Positions 27,788 to 37,796 of a DNA stretch of 64,000 nt are shown here, piece after piece (within the stretch, counting starts at the first letter, position 1; every line of letters starts with the position of its first letter). The DNA lies in assembly GCF_000422205.1 (NCBI RefSeq), contig NZ_ATHV01000001.1:105181-169180 (forward strand). The letters run 5' to 3'. Below the pieces are notes generated by a model that did no database searches, was not told the origin of the DNA, and saw only the letters and a program-made list of their open reading frames with translations. A program made the translations under genes and the position numbers. Origin of the DNA: Desulfovibrio sp. X2 (GTDB lineage Bacteria > Desulfobacterota > Desulfovibrionia > Desulfovibrionales > Desulfovibrionaceae).

Positions 27788-27816
27788 GAGAGGGGAAAAA
27801 TAAGCGCTTTCAGGGA
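27788..27816 (-). promoter_or_regulatory. Possible sigma32-like heat-shock promoter of lon
   Basis: On the minus strand CCCTGAAA (27808-27815) is followed after 12 bases by CCCC (27792-27795) and CTCT, resembling the heat-shock consensus CTTGAAA-N11-16-CCCCAT. It lies about 160 bases before the lon start. lon is a known heat-shock gene in other Proteobacteria. The -35 lacks one T. Confidence 0.35.
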
Positions 27817-27838
27817 CCAAACTCCGCCAAGAGCGGGC

Positions 27839-28117
27839 TCAGAAACGGATTTCGAAGCCGAGAAGCCCGTCCGGCAGGGAGTATGGGGCACAGGTGATCC
27901 GGCTCACCCGGCCGTAGGGCGAGCCTTCCTCGCCGAGCCAGCGCTCGAACTCGTCCATGGCCCCGGGGGTGCCGGAAAAGACCGTCTCCACCCGGCCGTC
28001 GGGCAGGTTGCGCACGAAGCCGGAAAGGCCCAGGGAACGCGCCTTGTCGCGCGAGAAGGCGCGGAAGGCCACGCCCTGCACCAGGCCCTCGACGATGCAG
28101 CGCCGCGCCTCGGGCAT
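27839..28117 (-). CDS. acyP: Acylphosphatase
   Basis: A 92-residue acylphosphatase that hydrolyses acyl phosphates such as acetyl phosphate or carbamoyl phosphate. The active-site loop is EGLVQGVAFRAF (residues 9-20), with the phosphate-binding Arg after VQGV-F, followed by LSGFVRNLPDGRVET with the catalytic Asn. The start codon overlaps the radC stop by one base (TGATG), so it is the last gene of the long minus-strand string and translationally coupled. The length matches the family. Confidence 0.95.
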   Translation of the reverse strand: MPEARRCIVEGLVQGVAFRAFSRDKARSLGLSGFVRNLPDGRVETVFSGTPGAMDEFERWLGEEGSPYGRVSRITCAPYSLPDGLLGFEIRF

Positions 28118-28797
28118 CAGAGCATGCCCTCCTGCTGGAAGCTGTAGAAGGCGTGGTCCGTGACGATGATGTGGTCGAGCACGCGCATGCCGAGGTCCGT
28201 GGCCGCGCGCACCATGCGCCGCGTCAGCTCCACGTCCTGGGCCGAGGGGCGGGGGTCGCCGCCGGGGTGGTTGTGCACCAGGACCATGCCGCTGGCCTTG
28301 AGTTCCAGGGCGCGCGAGAAGACCTCGCGAGGGTAGACGATGGTCTGGTCCACCGTGCCCTGGCTCGCGCGCTCCCAGGCCAGGAGGCGGTTCTTGTTGT
28401 CCACAAGCGCCACCCAGAACTCCTCGCGGCGGTAGGGCCCTAGCCGGGCCTTGGCCAGCTCGGCCACGTTCTCCGGCCCCTGGATGACCACGCGGTCGGC
28501 CACGGGCGCCTCGTGCAGCCTGGCCCAGGTCTCGCGCCACAGCAGCCAGAAGTCCGCCGTGGCGTCGCCGAAGCCGTCGAGGTCGCGCAGCTCGGCCGGG
28601 TCGGCTAGGAAGACGCCGCGCAGGGTCTTGTGGCGGGCGAGCAGCTCCTTGGCCAGGGGCTTGGTGTCCCCGCGCCGGATGACTAGGCCGAGGAGCAGTT
28701 CGAGGATCTCGTAGTCGGCCAGCTGCCTGGGCTCGCGGGCCAGACGCTCGCGCAGCCGCTGGCGGTGGCCGTGATAGTGGGGCTGGCGCGTGCTCAT
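28117..28797 (-). CDS. radC: RadC/JAB-domain protein
   Basis: A 226-residue RadC-like protein. The N-terminal helix-hairpin-helix part (HRQRLRERLAREPRQLADYEILELLLG, DLDGFGDATA) is followed by a JAB/MPN domain with the zinc motif VHNHPGGDPRPSAQD near residues 172-186. Despite the name, RadC proteins have no proven repair enzyme activity; a role in DNA repair or in mobile-element biology is suggested. The start overlaps the holA stop by 4 bases (ATGA). It is the next to last gene of the rib-leuS-holA string. Confidence 0.93.
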   Translation of the reverse strand: MSTRQPHYHGHRQRLRERLAREPRQLADYEILELLLGLVIRRGDTKPLAKELLARHKTLRGVFLADPAELRDLDGFGDATADFWLLWRETWARLHEAPVADRVVIQGPENVAELAKARLGPYRREEFWVALVDNKNRLLAWERASQGTVDQTIVYPREVFSRALELKASGMVLVHNHPGGDPRPSAQDVELTRRMVRAATDLGMRVLDHIIVTDHAFYSFQQEGML

Positions 28798-29816
28798 GCG
28801 CCCCCGCCGCGGCCCGTGCCCCCGCCCGTCCTGCCATGCGTCGGGCCATGAGTCGGGCCATGCGGAGCAGGGGCGAAGAGCCGGGCGAGCCCGGCCACGA
28901 GGCGCTCGAGCGCCTGGGCCTCGCTCTGCTCGCCGGACTTCACGCCGTGCTCCGCCTCCATGGCCAGGCCGAAGATGGCGGCCACGCGCCCGGGCCCGGC
29001 CCGCTTGGCCGCGGGCACCTTCTTGCGCACCATCCAGTCCGGCAGGCCGCTGTTCTCGCCGTTTATGATCATCCACATCTGCCGCGCCTCGCGCACGAGG
29101 CCCGCGAGGAGGGGGAAGAGCAGGCCGTCGGAGGAGGAGCGCTCGCGCAGCACCTCGCGCCAGAGCGTGGTGGAAAGGCGGCCGCCTATGAGCGATTCGA
29201 GCATGGTCCAGGGATCCATGGAGGCCTCGGCGGCCACCAGGGAGAGGTCGTTCGGGCCGATCTCGCGCCGCTCGCCCAGCGAGAGCTCGAGCTTGGCGAG
29301 CTCGGTGTCCACGGCCGCGGCGTCCGGCGGCAGGCAGGCCGCCAGGGCCTGCAGGGCCTCGGGTCTGACGGCGATGCCCCTGTCCGCGGCCCAGGCGCGC
29401 ACGTAGTCGGGCAGGGTGCGTTCCGTGAGCCCCGGGGATTCCCAGACCCAGCCCTGCTTCTCGGCAAAGGCCCAGAACTTCTGCTTCTTGAGGACGGCGG
29501 GGATCTTCGGCTTGCCCCGCTCCCAGGCGCTCTCCACGCAGAAGAGCGGCCAGGCCGAGGGATTGAAGCCCGCGAGCACGGGGGAGAGGCGGGCGAGCTC
29601 GCGCACGGGCAGGGCCTCGGCGCGGCGCACGACCACGGCCGCGCCGCCGCCCAGCAGCCCCTGGCTCGTGAGGTCCTGCCAGAAGGCGGGCGGCAGTTCC
29701 TCGTCGCCCCAGTAGACGCGGCGCGAAAGCCCTGCGCCCTCGAGCATGTCGGAGACGCGGCGCCGGATCAGTTCGCTGTCCGGACAGACGAGGAAGCTGA
29801 ATCCGGGGCGGGTCAT
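28794..29816 (-). CDS. holA: DNA polymerase III delta subunit
   Basis: A 340-residue HolA that binds and opens the beta sliding clamp in the clamp-loader complex. The sequence has the FLVCPDSELIRRRVSDML start, QGLLGGGAAVVVRRAEALP and a central PKIPAVLKKQKFWAF stretch, with the family's ALAACLPPDAAAVDTELAKLELSLG region (helical domain). HolA is divergent, so the call rests on these motifs together with length and the usual place after leuS-lptE. The C-terminal 25 residues are Gly/His/Thr-rich (HGPTHGPTHG), encoded by 12-base repeats, and unusual. It starts 18 bases after the lptE stop. Confidence 0.9.
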   Translation of the reverse strand: MTRPGFSFLVCPDSELIRRRVSDMLEGAGLSRRVYWGDEELPPAFWQDLTSQGLLGGGAAVVVRRAEALPVRELARLSPVLAGFNPSAWPLFCVESAWERGKPKIPAVLKKQKFWAFAEKQGWVWESPGLTERTLPDYVRAWAADRGIAVRPEALQALAACLPPDAAAVDTELAKLELSLGERREIGPNDLSLVAAEASMDPWTMLESLIGGRLSTTLWREVLRERSSSDGLLFPLLAGLVREARQMWMIINGENSGLPDWMVRKKVPAAKRAGPGRVAAIFGLAMEAEHGVKSGEQSEAQALERLVAGLARLFAPAPHGPTHGPTHGRTGGGTGRGGGA

Positions 29817-29834
29817 GGTCGCGTGGGTCTCCGA

Positions 29835-30395
29835 TCAGTAGGCGTTGTAAAGCTGGTCCACGAGTCGCCTGACGGCTTCGTCCAGGGCGCGCTCCTGGGC
29901 CGACTGCACGTCGCTCGAGGTGTAGGCCTCGGAATAGCTGACCTGGCCTTCCCAGAGGCGGCTGTTGTCCGTGCGGCGGTAGTAGGTCGCGTAGAGGGTC
30001 ACGCTGGCGCTGTACTCCAGGGTCTCCTCCTGCTTGTTCTGCAGCGAAGTATGGATGTAGAAGCGCTTGATGGTCAGGTCCACGACCGCGTCGGCCTGTT
30101 CCTTGTCCGTCCATTTGAGTACGTCACGCTGCGAGATCTCGTCGCGGTAGTTCGAGATGGCCCGCGCGGGCAGCCAGGTGTACATGGTCGGGTTCGTGAC
30201 CTTGCGGATGGCTATGGTGTGCACGTCGGGCGGCAGGGCGAGCTTGGCGGTCTTGGGCGTGAAGCCGTAGCGGGCGCAGCCGGGAAGGACGAGGAGCGCG
30301 GTCGCGAGCAGCACCCCCGCGAGGACGCGCGGGAAGCCGCCGCGCCTCATCCTGGCGCCGCGCGGGGCGGCGCCGGGCGCCGGGGCAACGTTCAA
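29835..30395 (-). CDS. lptE: LPS-assembly lipoprotein LptE
   Basis: A lipoprotein that plugs the LptD barrel for LPS insertion into the outer membrane. A hydrophobic signal (LAGVLLATALLVLPGC) ends in the lipobox cysteine, C40 if the TTG at 30395 is used. The rest has GFTPKTAKLALPPDVHTIAIRKVTNPT and LYATYYRRTDNSRLWEGQVSYSE, as in LptE family proteins. An AGGAGG box sits five bases before this TTG. A longer ATG start at 30410 (five codons more) has no Shine-Dalgarno sequence; an internal ATG at 30350 also gives a complete signal peptide. It follows leuS and precedes holA, the typical neighbourhood. Confidence 0.88.
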   Translation of the reverse strand: MNVAPAPGAAPRGARMRRGGFPRVLAGVLLATALLVLPGCARYGFTPKTAKLALPPDVHTIAIRKVTNPTMYTWLPARAISNYRDEISQRDVLKWTDKEQADAVVDLTIKRFYIHTSLQNKQEETLEYSASVTLYATYYRRTDNSRLWEGQVSYSEAYTSSDVQSAQERALDEAVRRLVDQLYNAY

Positions 30396-30414
30396 GACCG
30401 CCTCCTGCATGGGC

Positions 30415-32910
30415 TCACGCTACAACGATGTTCACCAGTTTGCCAGGGATGACCACGACCTTTTTCACGGTCTTGCCTTCCACGTGGCGGGTCACGTTGG
30501 GCTCGGAGAAGGCGAGCTTCTCGATCTCCTCCTTGCCCGCGTCGGCCGGAACCGTCAGGCGGCCGCGCAGCTTGCCGTTGACCTGCACCACGACCTCGAC
30601 CTCGTCGCGCACGAGCGCCTTCTCGTCGTAGGCGGGCCAGGGCAGCTCGGAGACGAGGCCCTGGTTGCCGAGCCTGGTCCAGATCTCCTGGCAGATGTGC
30701 GGGGTCATGGGCGAGAGCACGGTCAGCACCGAGGCCAGGGCCGAGGAGAGCACGGCGCGTCCGCTCTCGGTCTCCTTCAGCGCGTCCTTGGCCTGGTAGA
30801 GGTCGTTCACCAGCTCCATGACCGCGGAGATGGCGGTGTTGAACTGGAATCCCCGCTCCAGGTCCGCGGCGATCTTCCTGACGGTCTCGTGCTCCTTGCG
30901 GCGCAGGTCCTTGCCCGCGGCGTCGATGGCGGACGGGGCAGGGGCGCAGGCGACGCTCGGAGCGGTCACGTCGGCCAGCTCCTCGGCCAGGCGCCAGATG
31001 CGGCCCAGGAACCTGCCCGCTCCCTCCACGCCGGTCTCGTGCCAGTCGAGGTCCTTTTCCGGCGGCGCGGCGAAGAGCATGAACAGGCGGGTGGTGTCCG
31101 CGCCGTGCCGGGCGACCATCTCGCCGGGGTCCACGATGTTGCCCTTGGACTTGGACATCTTGGCCCCGTCCTTGAGCACCATGCCCTGGGTCAGGAGCGC
31201 CTTGAAGGGCTCGTTCTCGGCCGTGTAGCCCAGGTCGCGCAGCGCCTTCACGAAGAAGCGGGCGTAGAGCAGGTGCAGGATGGCGTGCTCGATGCCGCCG
31301 ATGTACTGGTCCACGGGCATCCAGTAGTCCAGCGCGGGGCGGTCGAAGGGCGCGTCGGCCACGGTCGGGGAGGCGTAGCGCATGAAGTACCAGGAGGACT
31401 CCATGAAGGTGTCGAATGTGTCGGTCTCGCGCCGGGCCGCTCCGCCGCACTTGGGGCAGGTCGTCTGCAGGAACGATTCCGTGACCGTGAGCGGCGAGCG
31501 GCCGTCCGGCAGGGTCTGCAGGTCCTCGGGCAGGACCACGGGCAGGTCCTTCTCCGGCACGGGCACCATGCCGCAGGACTCGCAGTAGACCACGGGTATG
31601 GGCGCGCCCCAGTAGCGCTGGCGGCTGACGTTCCAGTCGCGCAGGCGGTAGTTGACCGTGGTCTTGCCGATCCCCTTGGCCGCGAGGTGGTCGGTGACGG
31701 CCTTCTTGGCCTCCTCGTTGGGCAGGCCGGAGAACTCGCCCGAGTCCACGAGCACGCCAGGCTCGGTGTAGGCCTGGGCCATGAGGTCGGCCGCGAGGCC
31801 GCCCTCGGCGGGCTGGATGACCACCTTGCGCGGAAGATTGTACTTGGCGGAGAACTCGAAGTCGCGCTGGTCGTGCGCGGGCACGGCCATGACCGCGCCG
31901 GTGCCGTAGCCCATGAGCACGAAGTTGGCCACCCAGATGGGCATGCGCGCGCCGGTCACGGGGTTGATGCAGTAGGCGCCCGTGAAGACGCCTTCCTTCT
32001 CCAGGTCGTCGGCCGTGCGCTTGATGCGGTCCATGTTGCGGACCTTGGCGCAGAATTCGTCCACGGCGGCCTTCTCGGGCCTGCCCGCGACGAGCTTCTC
32101 GATCAGCGGATGCTCGGCCGCGAGGCTCATGAAGGTGGCGCCGTAGAGGGTGTCGGGCCGGGTGGTGAAGACGGTCACGCCTTCGTCCATGCCCTCGACC
32201 TGGAAGGTGAGCTCGGAGCCGAGGCTCTTGCCGATCCAGTTGCGCTGCATGGTCAGCACGCGCTCGGGCCAGCCCTCGCCGAGCTTGTCGAGCCAGTCGA
32301 GCAGCTCCTCGGCGTAGTCGGTGATGCGCAGGAACCACTGCTCCATGTCCCGGTTCTGGACCTCGGCGTCGCAGCGCCAGCACTTGCCGTCCTCCACCTG
32401 TTCGTTGGCGAGCACGGTGTGGCAGTCCGGGCACCAGTTCACGGGCGAGTTCTTGCGGTAGATGAGCCCCTTTTCCAGGAACTTGAGGAAGAAGAGCTGC
32501 TCCCAGCGGTAGTACTCCGGACGGCAGGTGGTGACCTCGCGCTTCCAGTCCAGCGAGTAGCCCATGCGCATGAGCTGGGCGCGCATGTCCGCGATGTTGG
32601 CGTAGGTCCACGAGGCGGGCGGGATGCCGTGCTTGATGGCCGCGTTCTCCGCGGGCAGGCCGAAGGCGTCCCAGCCCATGGGGTGCAGGACGTTGAAGCC
32701 CTTCATGCGCATGTAGCGCGCGACCACGTCGCCGATGGTGTAGACGCGCACGTGGCCCATGTGGATCTTGCCCGAGGGGTAGGGGAACATCTCGAGCACG
32801 TAGTACTTGGGCTTGTCCGCGCAGTCCGGGGCGACGAAGAGGTCCCTGTCCGCCCAGTCCTTCTGCCACCTGGTCTCGATTTCCTCGGGATCGTATTTGC
32901 CGAAGCGCAT
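30415..32910 (-). CDS. leuS: Leucyl-tRNA synthetase
   Basis: An 831-residue class Ia aminoacyl-tRNA synthetase charging tRNA-Leu. The HIGH-type motif is in [16 protein letters not shown] (about 46-57), the editing domain carries [12 protein letters not shown], zinc cysteines are in CGMVP/CPKCGG, and AKMSKSKGN is the KMSKS loop. Length and [14 protein letters not shown] opening are typical. The ATG at 32910 has GGAAGAG five bases upstream; a GTG two codons before it (32916) is less well placed. nusB lies 34 bases upstream and lptE starts within 20 bases downstream. Confidence 0.98.
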   Translation of the reverse strand: MRFGKYDPEEIETRWQKDWADRDLFVAPDCADKPKYYVLEMFPYPSGKIHMGHVRVYTIGDVVARYMRMKGFNVLHPMGWDAFGLPAENAAIKHGIPPASWTYANIADMRAQLMRMGYSLDWKREVTTCRPEYYRWEQLFFLKFLEKGLIYRKNSPVNWCPDCHTVLANEQVEDGKCWRCDAEVQNRDMEQWFLRITDYAEELLDWLDKLGEGWPERVLTMQRNWIGKSLGSELTFQVEGMDEGVTVFTTRPDTLYGATFMSLAAEHPLIEKLVAGRPEKAAVDEFCAKVRNMDRIKRTADDLEKEGVFTGAYCINPVTGARMPIWVANFVLMGYGTGAVMAVPAHDQRDFEFSAKYNLPRKVVIQPAEGGLAADLMAQAYTEPGVLVDSGEFSGLPNEEAKKAVTDHLAAKGIGKTTVNYRLRDWNVSRQRYWGAPIPVVYCESCGMVPVPEKDLPVVLPEDLQTLPDGRSPLTVTESFLQTTCPKCGGAARRETDTFDTFMESSWYFMRYASPTVADAPFDRPALDYWMPVDQYIGGIEHAILHLLYARFFVKALRDLGYTAENEPFKALLTQGMVLKDGAKMSKSKGNIVDPGEMVARHGADTTRLFMLFAAPPEKDLDWHETGVEGAGRFLGRIWRLAEELADVTAPSVACAPAPSAIDAAGKDLRRKEHETVRKIAADLERGFQFNTAISAVMELVNDLYQAKDALKETESGRAVLSSALASVLTVLSPMTPHICQEIWTRLGNQGLVSELPWPAYDEKALVRDEVEVVVQVNGKLRGRLTVPADAGKEEIEKLAFSEPNVTRHVEGKTVKKVVVIPGKLVNIVVA

Positions 32911-32944
32911 GCTCACTCTTCCGTAGGTCGGGGTTGCGCGGGGA

Positions 32945-33433
32945 TCAGATGGCCTTGACCGGGCCGAACTGGCCCTGCTGCACGGCGCGCGCAGCAGCGT
33001 CCAGGATGCCGTTGACGAAGTTCGGGGAGTTGCCGTCGCCGAACTCCTTGGCCAGCTCCACGGCCTCGTTGATGGAGACCTTGAGCGGGATGTCCGGCAT
33101 GTGGAGCATCTCGTACAGGGCCAGGCGCAGAATGGTCAGCTCGATGCGCGCGATGCGGCTGATCTTCCAGTGCTGGGAGAAGCTGCCGATGGCCTCGTCG
33201 AGGTCGGCCATGCTCGAGTAGACGCCGCGCACCAGCTCCCAGGCGAAGGCGCGGTCCTTCTCGGCCAGCTCCTCGGCCTCGCCGGGCAGCTGCTCGGGGT
33301 CCACGAAGGCCGGGCTCACGGCGAAGAGCTTCTCGAGCCCCTCGAGGGAGTGTCCGGTGGGAAACGTCAGACCGTACAGGGTCTGGAAGGCCTTCAACCG
33401 GGCCAGTCGCCTGGCGCCGCCTTTCTTGGACAT
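32945..33433 (-). CDS. nusB: Transcription antitermination protein NusB
   Basis: A 162-residue all-helical protein that, with NusE, recognises boxA RNA and supports rRNA antitermination. Family marks are [16 protein letters not shown] at the start, [16 protein letters not shown] and [31 protein letters not shown] near the end. The start codon abuts the ribH stop (TAGATG), so translation is coupled. NusB following the riboflavin synthesis genes is a common bacterial arrangement. It is slightly longer than the usual 140 residues because of an inserted acidic segment ([14 protein letters not shown]). Confidence 0.96.
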   Translation of the reverse strand: MSKKGGARRLARLKAFQTLYGLTFPTGHSLEGLEKLFAVSPAFVDPEQLPGEAEELAEKDRAFAWELVRGVYSSMADLDEAIGSFSQHWKISRIARIELTILRLALYEMLHMPDIPLKVSINEAVELAKEFGDGNSPNFVNGILDAAARAVQQGQFGPVKAI

Positions 33434-33904
33434 CTAGATCTGCTCCAGGACGCGGACGAGTTCGAGCGCCGCGGCTGCGGCCTCCACGCCCTTGTTGCCG
33501 GCCTTGGAGCCGCTGCGCTCGATGGCCTGTTCGATGGAATCGCAGGTCAGTACGCCGAAGCCGACCGGCACGCCGTGCTCGAGGGAGACGTGGGCCATGC
33601 CCTTGGTGCACTCGGCGGCCACGTAGTCGAAGTGCGGGGTGGAGCCGCGGATCACGGCGCCCAGGCAGATGATGGCGTCGTAGCCGCCCTTCTGCGCGAG
33701 GCGCTTGGCCGTGAGCGGGATCTCGAAGGCCCCGGGCACGCGCAACAGGGTGATCTTCTCCTTGTCGCCGCCGTGGCGCACGAGGTAGTCCACGGCGCCG
33801 CCGACGAGCTTGTCGACCACGAAATCGTTGAAGCGAGCGGCCACGATGGCGAAGGAAAGGCCCTTGGCGTCGAGCTGGCCCTCGATGGTCTTCAGGTGCA
33901 GCAT
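33434..33904 (-). CDS. ribH: 6,7-dimethyl-8-ribityllumazine synthase
   Basis: A 156-residue lumazine synthase joining 5-amino-6-ribitylaminouracil with 3,4-dihydroxybutanone phosphate in the penultimate riboflavin step. Typical stretches are [46 protein letters not shown] and [27 protein letters not shown], including the catalytic His in TPHFDYV. It forms icosahedral or pentameric assemblies. It lies between ribBA (3-base gap) and nusB (0-base gap), so translation is probably coupled on both sides. Confidence 0.97.
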   Translation of the reverse strand: MLHLKTIEGQLDAKGLSFAIVAARFNDFVVDKLVGGAVDYLVRHGGDKEKITLLRVPGAFEIPLTAKRLAQKGGYDAIICLGAVIRGSTPHFDYVAAECTKGMAHVSLEHGVPVGFGVLTCDSIEQAIERSGSKAGNKGVEAAAAALELVRVLEQI

Positions 33905-33907
33905 GAT

Positions 33908-35143
33908 TTACTCCCCGTTGCTTTTCAGGTGCAGAAGGTGGCCCATCTTGTCCTTCTTGGTCATCAGATACCCCAGGTTCTGCGCGCAGGGCTCGCACTC
34001 GATGGGCACGCGCTCCACGACCTCGAGGCCGTAGCCCTGAAGTCCGACCATCTTCTTGGGGTTGTTGGTCATGAGACGCATCTTGGTGACGCCGAGCGCC
34101 ACGAGGATCTGGGCGCCCACGCCGTAGTCGCGCAGGTCCGCCGGGAAGCCGAGCTTCTGGTTGGCCTCCACGGTGTCCATGCCCTGGTCCTGCAGATGGT
34201 AGGCCTTGATCTTGTTGGCCAGGCCGATGCCGCGGCCCTCCTGGCGCATGTACAGGACCACGCCCTTGCCCTCGTGCTCGATCATGCGCATGGCCGCCTG
34301 GAGCTGGCCGCCGCAGTCGCAGCGCTGGCTGCCGAAGACGTCGCCGGTCAGGCATTCGGAGTGCACGCGCACGAGCACCGGCTCGCCGGGCTTGATGTCG
34401 CCCTTGACCAGGGCGATGTGCGTGCGGCCGTCCGAGGAGGAGTCGAAGGCCTTGATGGTGAATTCGCCGCCGTGGCAGGTGGGCAGCAGGGCCTCGCCGC
34501 TCTTGACCACCGTGTACTGGCCGAAGCGCAGGCGGTAGGCGATGAGGTCGGCGATGGTCGCGATCTTGATGTCGTGCTTCTTGGCGAACTCGACGAGGTC
34601 CGGCATGCGGGCCATGTTGCCGTCGTCGCGCATGACCTCGCAGATCACGGCCGCGGGCTTCAGCCCCGCGAGCATGGCCAGGTCCACCGAGCCCTCGGTC
34701 TGGCCGGTGCGCACGAGCACGCCGCCCTCGCGGGCGCGCAGGGGGAAGATGTGGCCCGGGGAGACGATGTCCTCGGGCTGTACGTCGTCGGCCACGGCGG
34801 TGAGGATGGTCGTCGCGCGGTCATAGGCCGAGATGCCGGTGGTCACGCCTTTTCGCGCCTCGATGGAGACGGTGAAGTTGGTGCCGAAGCCGGATTCGTT
34901 CTTCTTGGCCATGAGCGGCAGGTTCAGCCTGTCCACCCACTCGGGCGAGAGCGAGAGGCAGATGAGTCCGCGGCCGTGCGTGGCCATGAAGTTGATGATC
35001 TCGGGGGTGACCTTTTCGGCGGCCACTGTCAGGTCGCCTTCGTTCTCCCGGTCCTCGTCGTCCACGAGGATGATCATCCGCCCCTGGCGGATTTCCTCGA
35101 TGGCCTCCTCGGGGGAGCAGAGGGGATAGTCTTTCGTGCTCAT
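33908..35143 (-). CDS. ribBA: Bifunctional 3,4-dihydroxy-2-butanone-4-phosphate synthase / GTP cyclohydrolase II
   Basis: A 411-residue fusion supplying both riboflavin precursors. The N-terminal RibB part has [16 protein letters not shown] (acidic metal site), [12 protein letters not shown] and [26 protein letters not shown]. The C-terminal RibA part has [23 protein letters not shown] with zinc cysteines and [12 protein letters not shown], and ends with [13 protein letters not shown]. All key residues of both halves are present, so both activities are expected. GGAG six bases before the ATG at 35143 sets the start. It follows ribE after 131 bases. Confidence 0.97.
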   Translation of the reverse strand: MSTKDYPLCSPEEAIEEIRQGRMIILVDDEDRENEGDLTVAAEKVTPEIINFMATHGRGLICLSLSPEWVDRLNLPLMAKKNESGFGTNFTVSIEARKGVTTGISAYDRATTILTAVADDVQPEDIVSPGHIFPLRAREGGVLVRTGQTEGSVDLAMLAGLKPAAVICEVMRDDGNMARMPDLVEFAKKHDIKIATIADLIAYRLRFGQYTVVKSGEALLPTCHGGEFTIKAFDSSSDGRTHIALVKGDIKPGEPVLVRVHSECLTGDVFGSQRCDCGGQLQAAMRMIEHEGKGVVLYMRQEGRGIGLANKIKAYHLQDQGMDTVEANQKLGFPADLRDYGVGAQILVALGVTKMRLMTNNPKKMVGLQGYGLEVVERVPIECEPCAQNLGYLMTKKDKMGHLLHLKSNGE

Positions 35144-35274
35144 TGTCGGCTCCAAAAATCCGTGGCCGATCTGGCGGCCGTACGGCGGGCGAAAACCTTA
35201 CACGGATTCGCCCCGCTTTGAAAGTGGCGCGGCCGGGACGCCCCCGGACGCGCACGGAAAAACGGTCGCGCGGC

Positions 35275-35976
35275 TCAGAAGCCGTGCTCGCGCAAGAACG
35301 CCTCGCTCAGGCCGCCCGACGGCTTGCCCGAGGACTTGTCCGAAGACTGGCCCGAAGACCGGCCGGAGGCCCCGGCCGCCTTGGCCGCGAAGGGGCCGAC
35401 CATCCTGGCGACGTACTTGCCGATGATGTCGACCTCCATGTTCGCCCGGTAGCCGGGCTGCCAGCGGGAGATGGTCGTGACCCGCTGCGTGTCGGGGATG
35501 ATGTTCACGGACAGGAAGTCCGCCCCGCACTCGTTGATCGTCAGGCTGATGCCGTCCAGGGCCACGGAGCCCTTCTCGACCACGTAGATGCCGAGCTCGG
35601 CCGGAAAGGACAGCACGTAGCGCCGCGATTCGCCCGCGGGCGCGGTTTCCGTGACCTCGGCCAGGCAGTCCACATGGCCGCTGACCATGTGGCCGCCCAG
35701 GCGGTCGCCCAGCGCCAGGGCGCGCTCGAGGTTCACCGTGTCGCCCGCGCGGAGCTTGCCGAGGTTGGTGCGCGACAGGGTCTCGCCCGAGGCGTAGGCC
35801 GCGAACGAGGCGCCCGAGACGCTCTCCACCGAAAGGCAGGCCCCGTTCACGGCGATGGATTCGCCGAGCACGTAGTCCGAAAGATCGAAGAGGGGGCGGA
35901 TCTGGAAGCGCGTTTCCGCGCCGCGCCGCTGCGCGGCCTCCACGCGCCCCTGCCCCTGCACGAGTCCGGTGAACAT
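35275..35976 (-). CDS. ribE: Riboflavin synthase alpha chain
   Basis: A 233-residue protein with the duplicated lumazine-binding domain. [13 protein letters not shown] opens the first barrel, GHMVSGHVDC opens the second and SLTINECGADFLSVNIIPDT closes it. It dismutates two lumazines into riboflavin. The usual length is about 215; the extra C-terminus is a Ser/Gly/Lys-rich segment (SSGQSSDKSSGKPSG) ahead of LSEAFLREHGF. AAGGAGG precedes the ATG, which overlaps the ribD stop by one base (TGATG). Confidence 0.96.
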   Translation of the reverse strand: MFTGLVQGQGRVEAAQRRGAETRFQIRPLFDLSDYVLGESIAVNGACLSVESVSGASFAAYASGETLSRTNLGKLRAGDTVNLERALALGDRLGGHMVSGHVDCLAEVTETAPAGESRRYVLSFPAELGIYVVEKGSVALDGISLTINECGADFLSVNIIPDTQRVTTISRWQPGYRANMEVDIIGKYVARMVGPFAAKAAGASGRSSGQSSDKSSGKPSGGLSEAFLREHGF

Positions 35977-37217
35977 CAGAGCGCCTCCTTGTGGGCAAGA
36001 TCGTGCGCGGCAAACGTCTGCGGGCGAAGCGTCAGCATCATGTCCTCGCCGGACGGCTCGGCCCCGCAGAAGCGCAAGCGCAGGGCGCCCGCCATGCAGG
36101 GCGCGTCGCCTGCGTCCCCGGCGCCTTCGGGCGCGAAGCCGCCGCAGAAGGCGGGCACGGCGCAGGCGTCGCCGAGCACGCGGGGCGAGAGGAAGAGGCG
36201 CGTCTCGTCGGCCAGGCCCTGGCCGGCCAGGGAATAGGCCAGGCGGCCGCCGCCCTCGCACAGGGCGTAGTGCACGCCGCATTCGGAAAAGAGCCGTTCG
36301 AGTCCGCTCCGAAGCGCGAGGCCACGCGGCCCCTCGGGCAGCCCCCAGACCCGCACCTGGCTGGCCGCAAGCGCCTTGGCCGCGTCGCTTCGCGCGGCCT
36401 CCTCCGAGGTCCAGAAGATCAGCTCGCGATGGCGGTGCATGAGCAGCCAGTGGCGCTCCTCGTCCGGCCAGGGGAGCCTCCTCGTGACCACAACGGCCAG
36501 CGGCTGGGGGGCGTCGGGCCTGCGGTCCGGCTGGCGGCAGGTGAGCCTCGGGTTGTCCGCGCGCAGCGTGCCCCCGCCCACGATGACCGCCCCTGCGAGC
36601 GCGCGCAGGGCCTGGACCCGGGCGTGCGACTCAGGGCCGCTCACGGCCTCGGGCTCCGCCCTGCTGCCCCGTGCCGCGATGCGGCCGTCCAGCGTCTCGG
36701 CGAGCTTCAGGATGCAGTAGGCGCGGTGCTCGAGCTGCCAGGCCAGGAAGTCCGCGATCAGGTCCCGGCACTCCTGTCCGAGCACGCCCATGTCCACCGT
36801 GACGCCCCTCGAACGCAGAAATTCGCCGCCGCCGCCCGCCACGCGCGGGTTCGGGTCCGCCGCGCCCACGAAGACGCGCCTGATCCCGGCCTCGAGCACC
36901 GCCTCGGTGCAGGGCGGGGTCTTGCCGTGGTGGTTGCAGGGCTCGAGCGTCACGTAGAGGTCGCAGGCGGCCGTGTCCACGCCCCTGGCCCGCGCGTCGG
37001 CGATGGCCTCGCGCTCGGCGTGCGGCTTGCCGTGGGCCGTGTGCCAGCCGCGGGCGACGATCTCGCCGTCTTGGACCAGCACGGCGCCCACGCAGGGGTT
37101 GGGCGCCGTCGCGCCCAGGCCCTGCCGGGCGAGCCGCACGGCCTCGGCCATGAAGCGCTCGCGCCCGGCAATGTCCGGGTCGGCTTCGGCTCGGGGGCCT
37201 TGCTCAGGAGTCGGCAC
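35976..37217 (-). CDS. ribD: Bifunctional riboflavin-specific deaminase/reductase
   Basis: A 413-residue RibD. The N-terminal deaminase has [14 protein letters not shown], the zinc motif HAEREA (about 66-71) and [11 protein letters not shown]. The C-terminal reductase has [28 protein letters not shown] and [11 protein letters not shown]. It performs the second and third steps from the GTP cyclohydrolase product. The start is a GTG at 37217, inside the last codons of the dCMP deaminase gene (14-base overlap), so the rib genes are read from the upstream fab/glyA transcript; no FMN riboswitch lies in front. Confidence 0.96.
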   Translation of the reverse strand: MPTPEQGPRAEADPDIAGRERFMAEAVRLARQGLGATAPNPCVGAVLVQDGEIVARGWHTAHGKPHAEREAIADARARGVDTAACDLYVTLEPCNHHGKTPPCTEAVLEAGIRRVFVGAADPNPRVAGGGGEFLRSRGVTVDMGVLGQECRDLIADFLAWQLEHRAYCILKLAETLDGRIAARGSRAEPEAVSGPESHARVQALRALAGAVIVGGGTLRADNPRLTCRQPDRRPDAPQPLAVVVTRRLPWPDEERHWLLMHRHRELIFWTSEEAARSDAAKALAASQVRVWGLPEGPRGLALRSGLERLFSECGVHYALCEGGGRLAYSLAGQGLADETRLFLSPRVLGDACAVPAFCGGFAPEGAGDAGDAPCMAGALRLRFCGAEPSGEDMMLTLRPQTFAAHDLAHKEAL

Positions 37218-37662
37218 AGGGCAGCTCCTCGAAGACGATGCCCGACTCGAGGATCATCTCGCGGGAGAGCTCGTCCGGGTAGCTCTGGCTGAAATAGATC
37301 TCGCGCACGCCCACGTTGATGAGCATCTTGGTGCAGATGAGGCAGGGCTGGGTGGTGCAGTAGATGGCCGCGCCGTCGATGCTGATGCCGTGGCGGGCGG
37401 CCTGGACGATGACGTTCTGCTCGGCGTGCAGGGCGCGGCAGAGCTCGTGGCGCTCGCCCGACGGCACCTTCAGCTTCTCGCGCAGGCAGCCGATGTCCAG
37501 GCAGTGGGCCAGGCCCGAGGGCGCGCCGTTGTAGCCCGTGGCCAGGATGCGGCGGTCCTTGACCGCGACCGCGCCCACCTTGCGGCGCAGGCAGGTGCTG
37601 CGCTCGGCCACGATGAAGGCGATCTTCATGAAATACTGGGGCCAGGGCAACCTGCTGTCCAT
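37204..37662 (-). CDS. dCMP deaminase (ComEB-type cytidylate deaminase)
   Basis: A 152-residue zinc deaminase converting dCMP to dUMP for thymidylate synthesis. The zinc site is seen in [15 protein letters not shown] (His and catalytic Glu) and [14 protein letters not shown] (two Cys). [37 protein letters not shown] is the family-typical first half. It lies between glyA (134-base gap) and ribD, linking deoxynucleotide and folate metabolism. The family relationship is to ComEB and phage dCMP deaminases. Confidence 0.95.
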   Translation of the reverse strand: MDSRLPWPQYFMKIAFIVAERSTCLRRKVGAVAVKDRRILATGYNGAPSGLAHCLDIGCLREKLKVPSGERHELCRALHAEQNVIVQAARHGISIDGAAIYCTTQPCLICTKMLINVGVREIYFSQSYPDELSREMILESGIVFEELPCADS

Positions 37663-37796
37663 GTCACGTACTCCGATGAACCTGTTTCCGGCCGCGCCGT
37701 CGTCCGGGGGCGGGCCGTGCGTCGTGCGGGAGGGCGCTGCCGCACGCCCCGGGCCTCAGGCGGTCCCGGGGCGGGCGGCGGACGCCTCTGCCGCGT

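Noticed and set aside
35144..35274. FMN riboswitch controlling the rib genes
   Set aside because: Neither this gap nor the region before ribD contains the conserved RFN blocks; the rib genes overlap upstream genes and appear to be read through.
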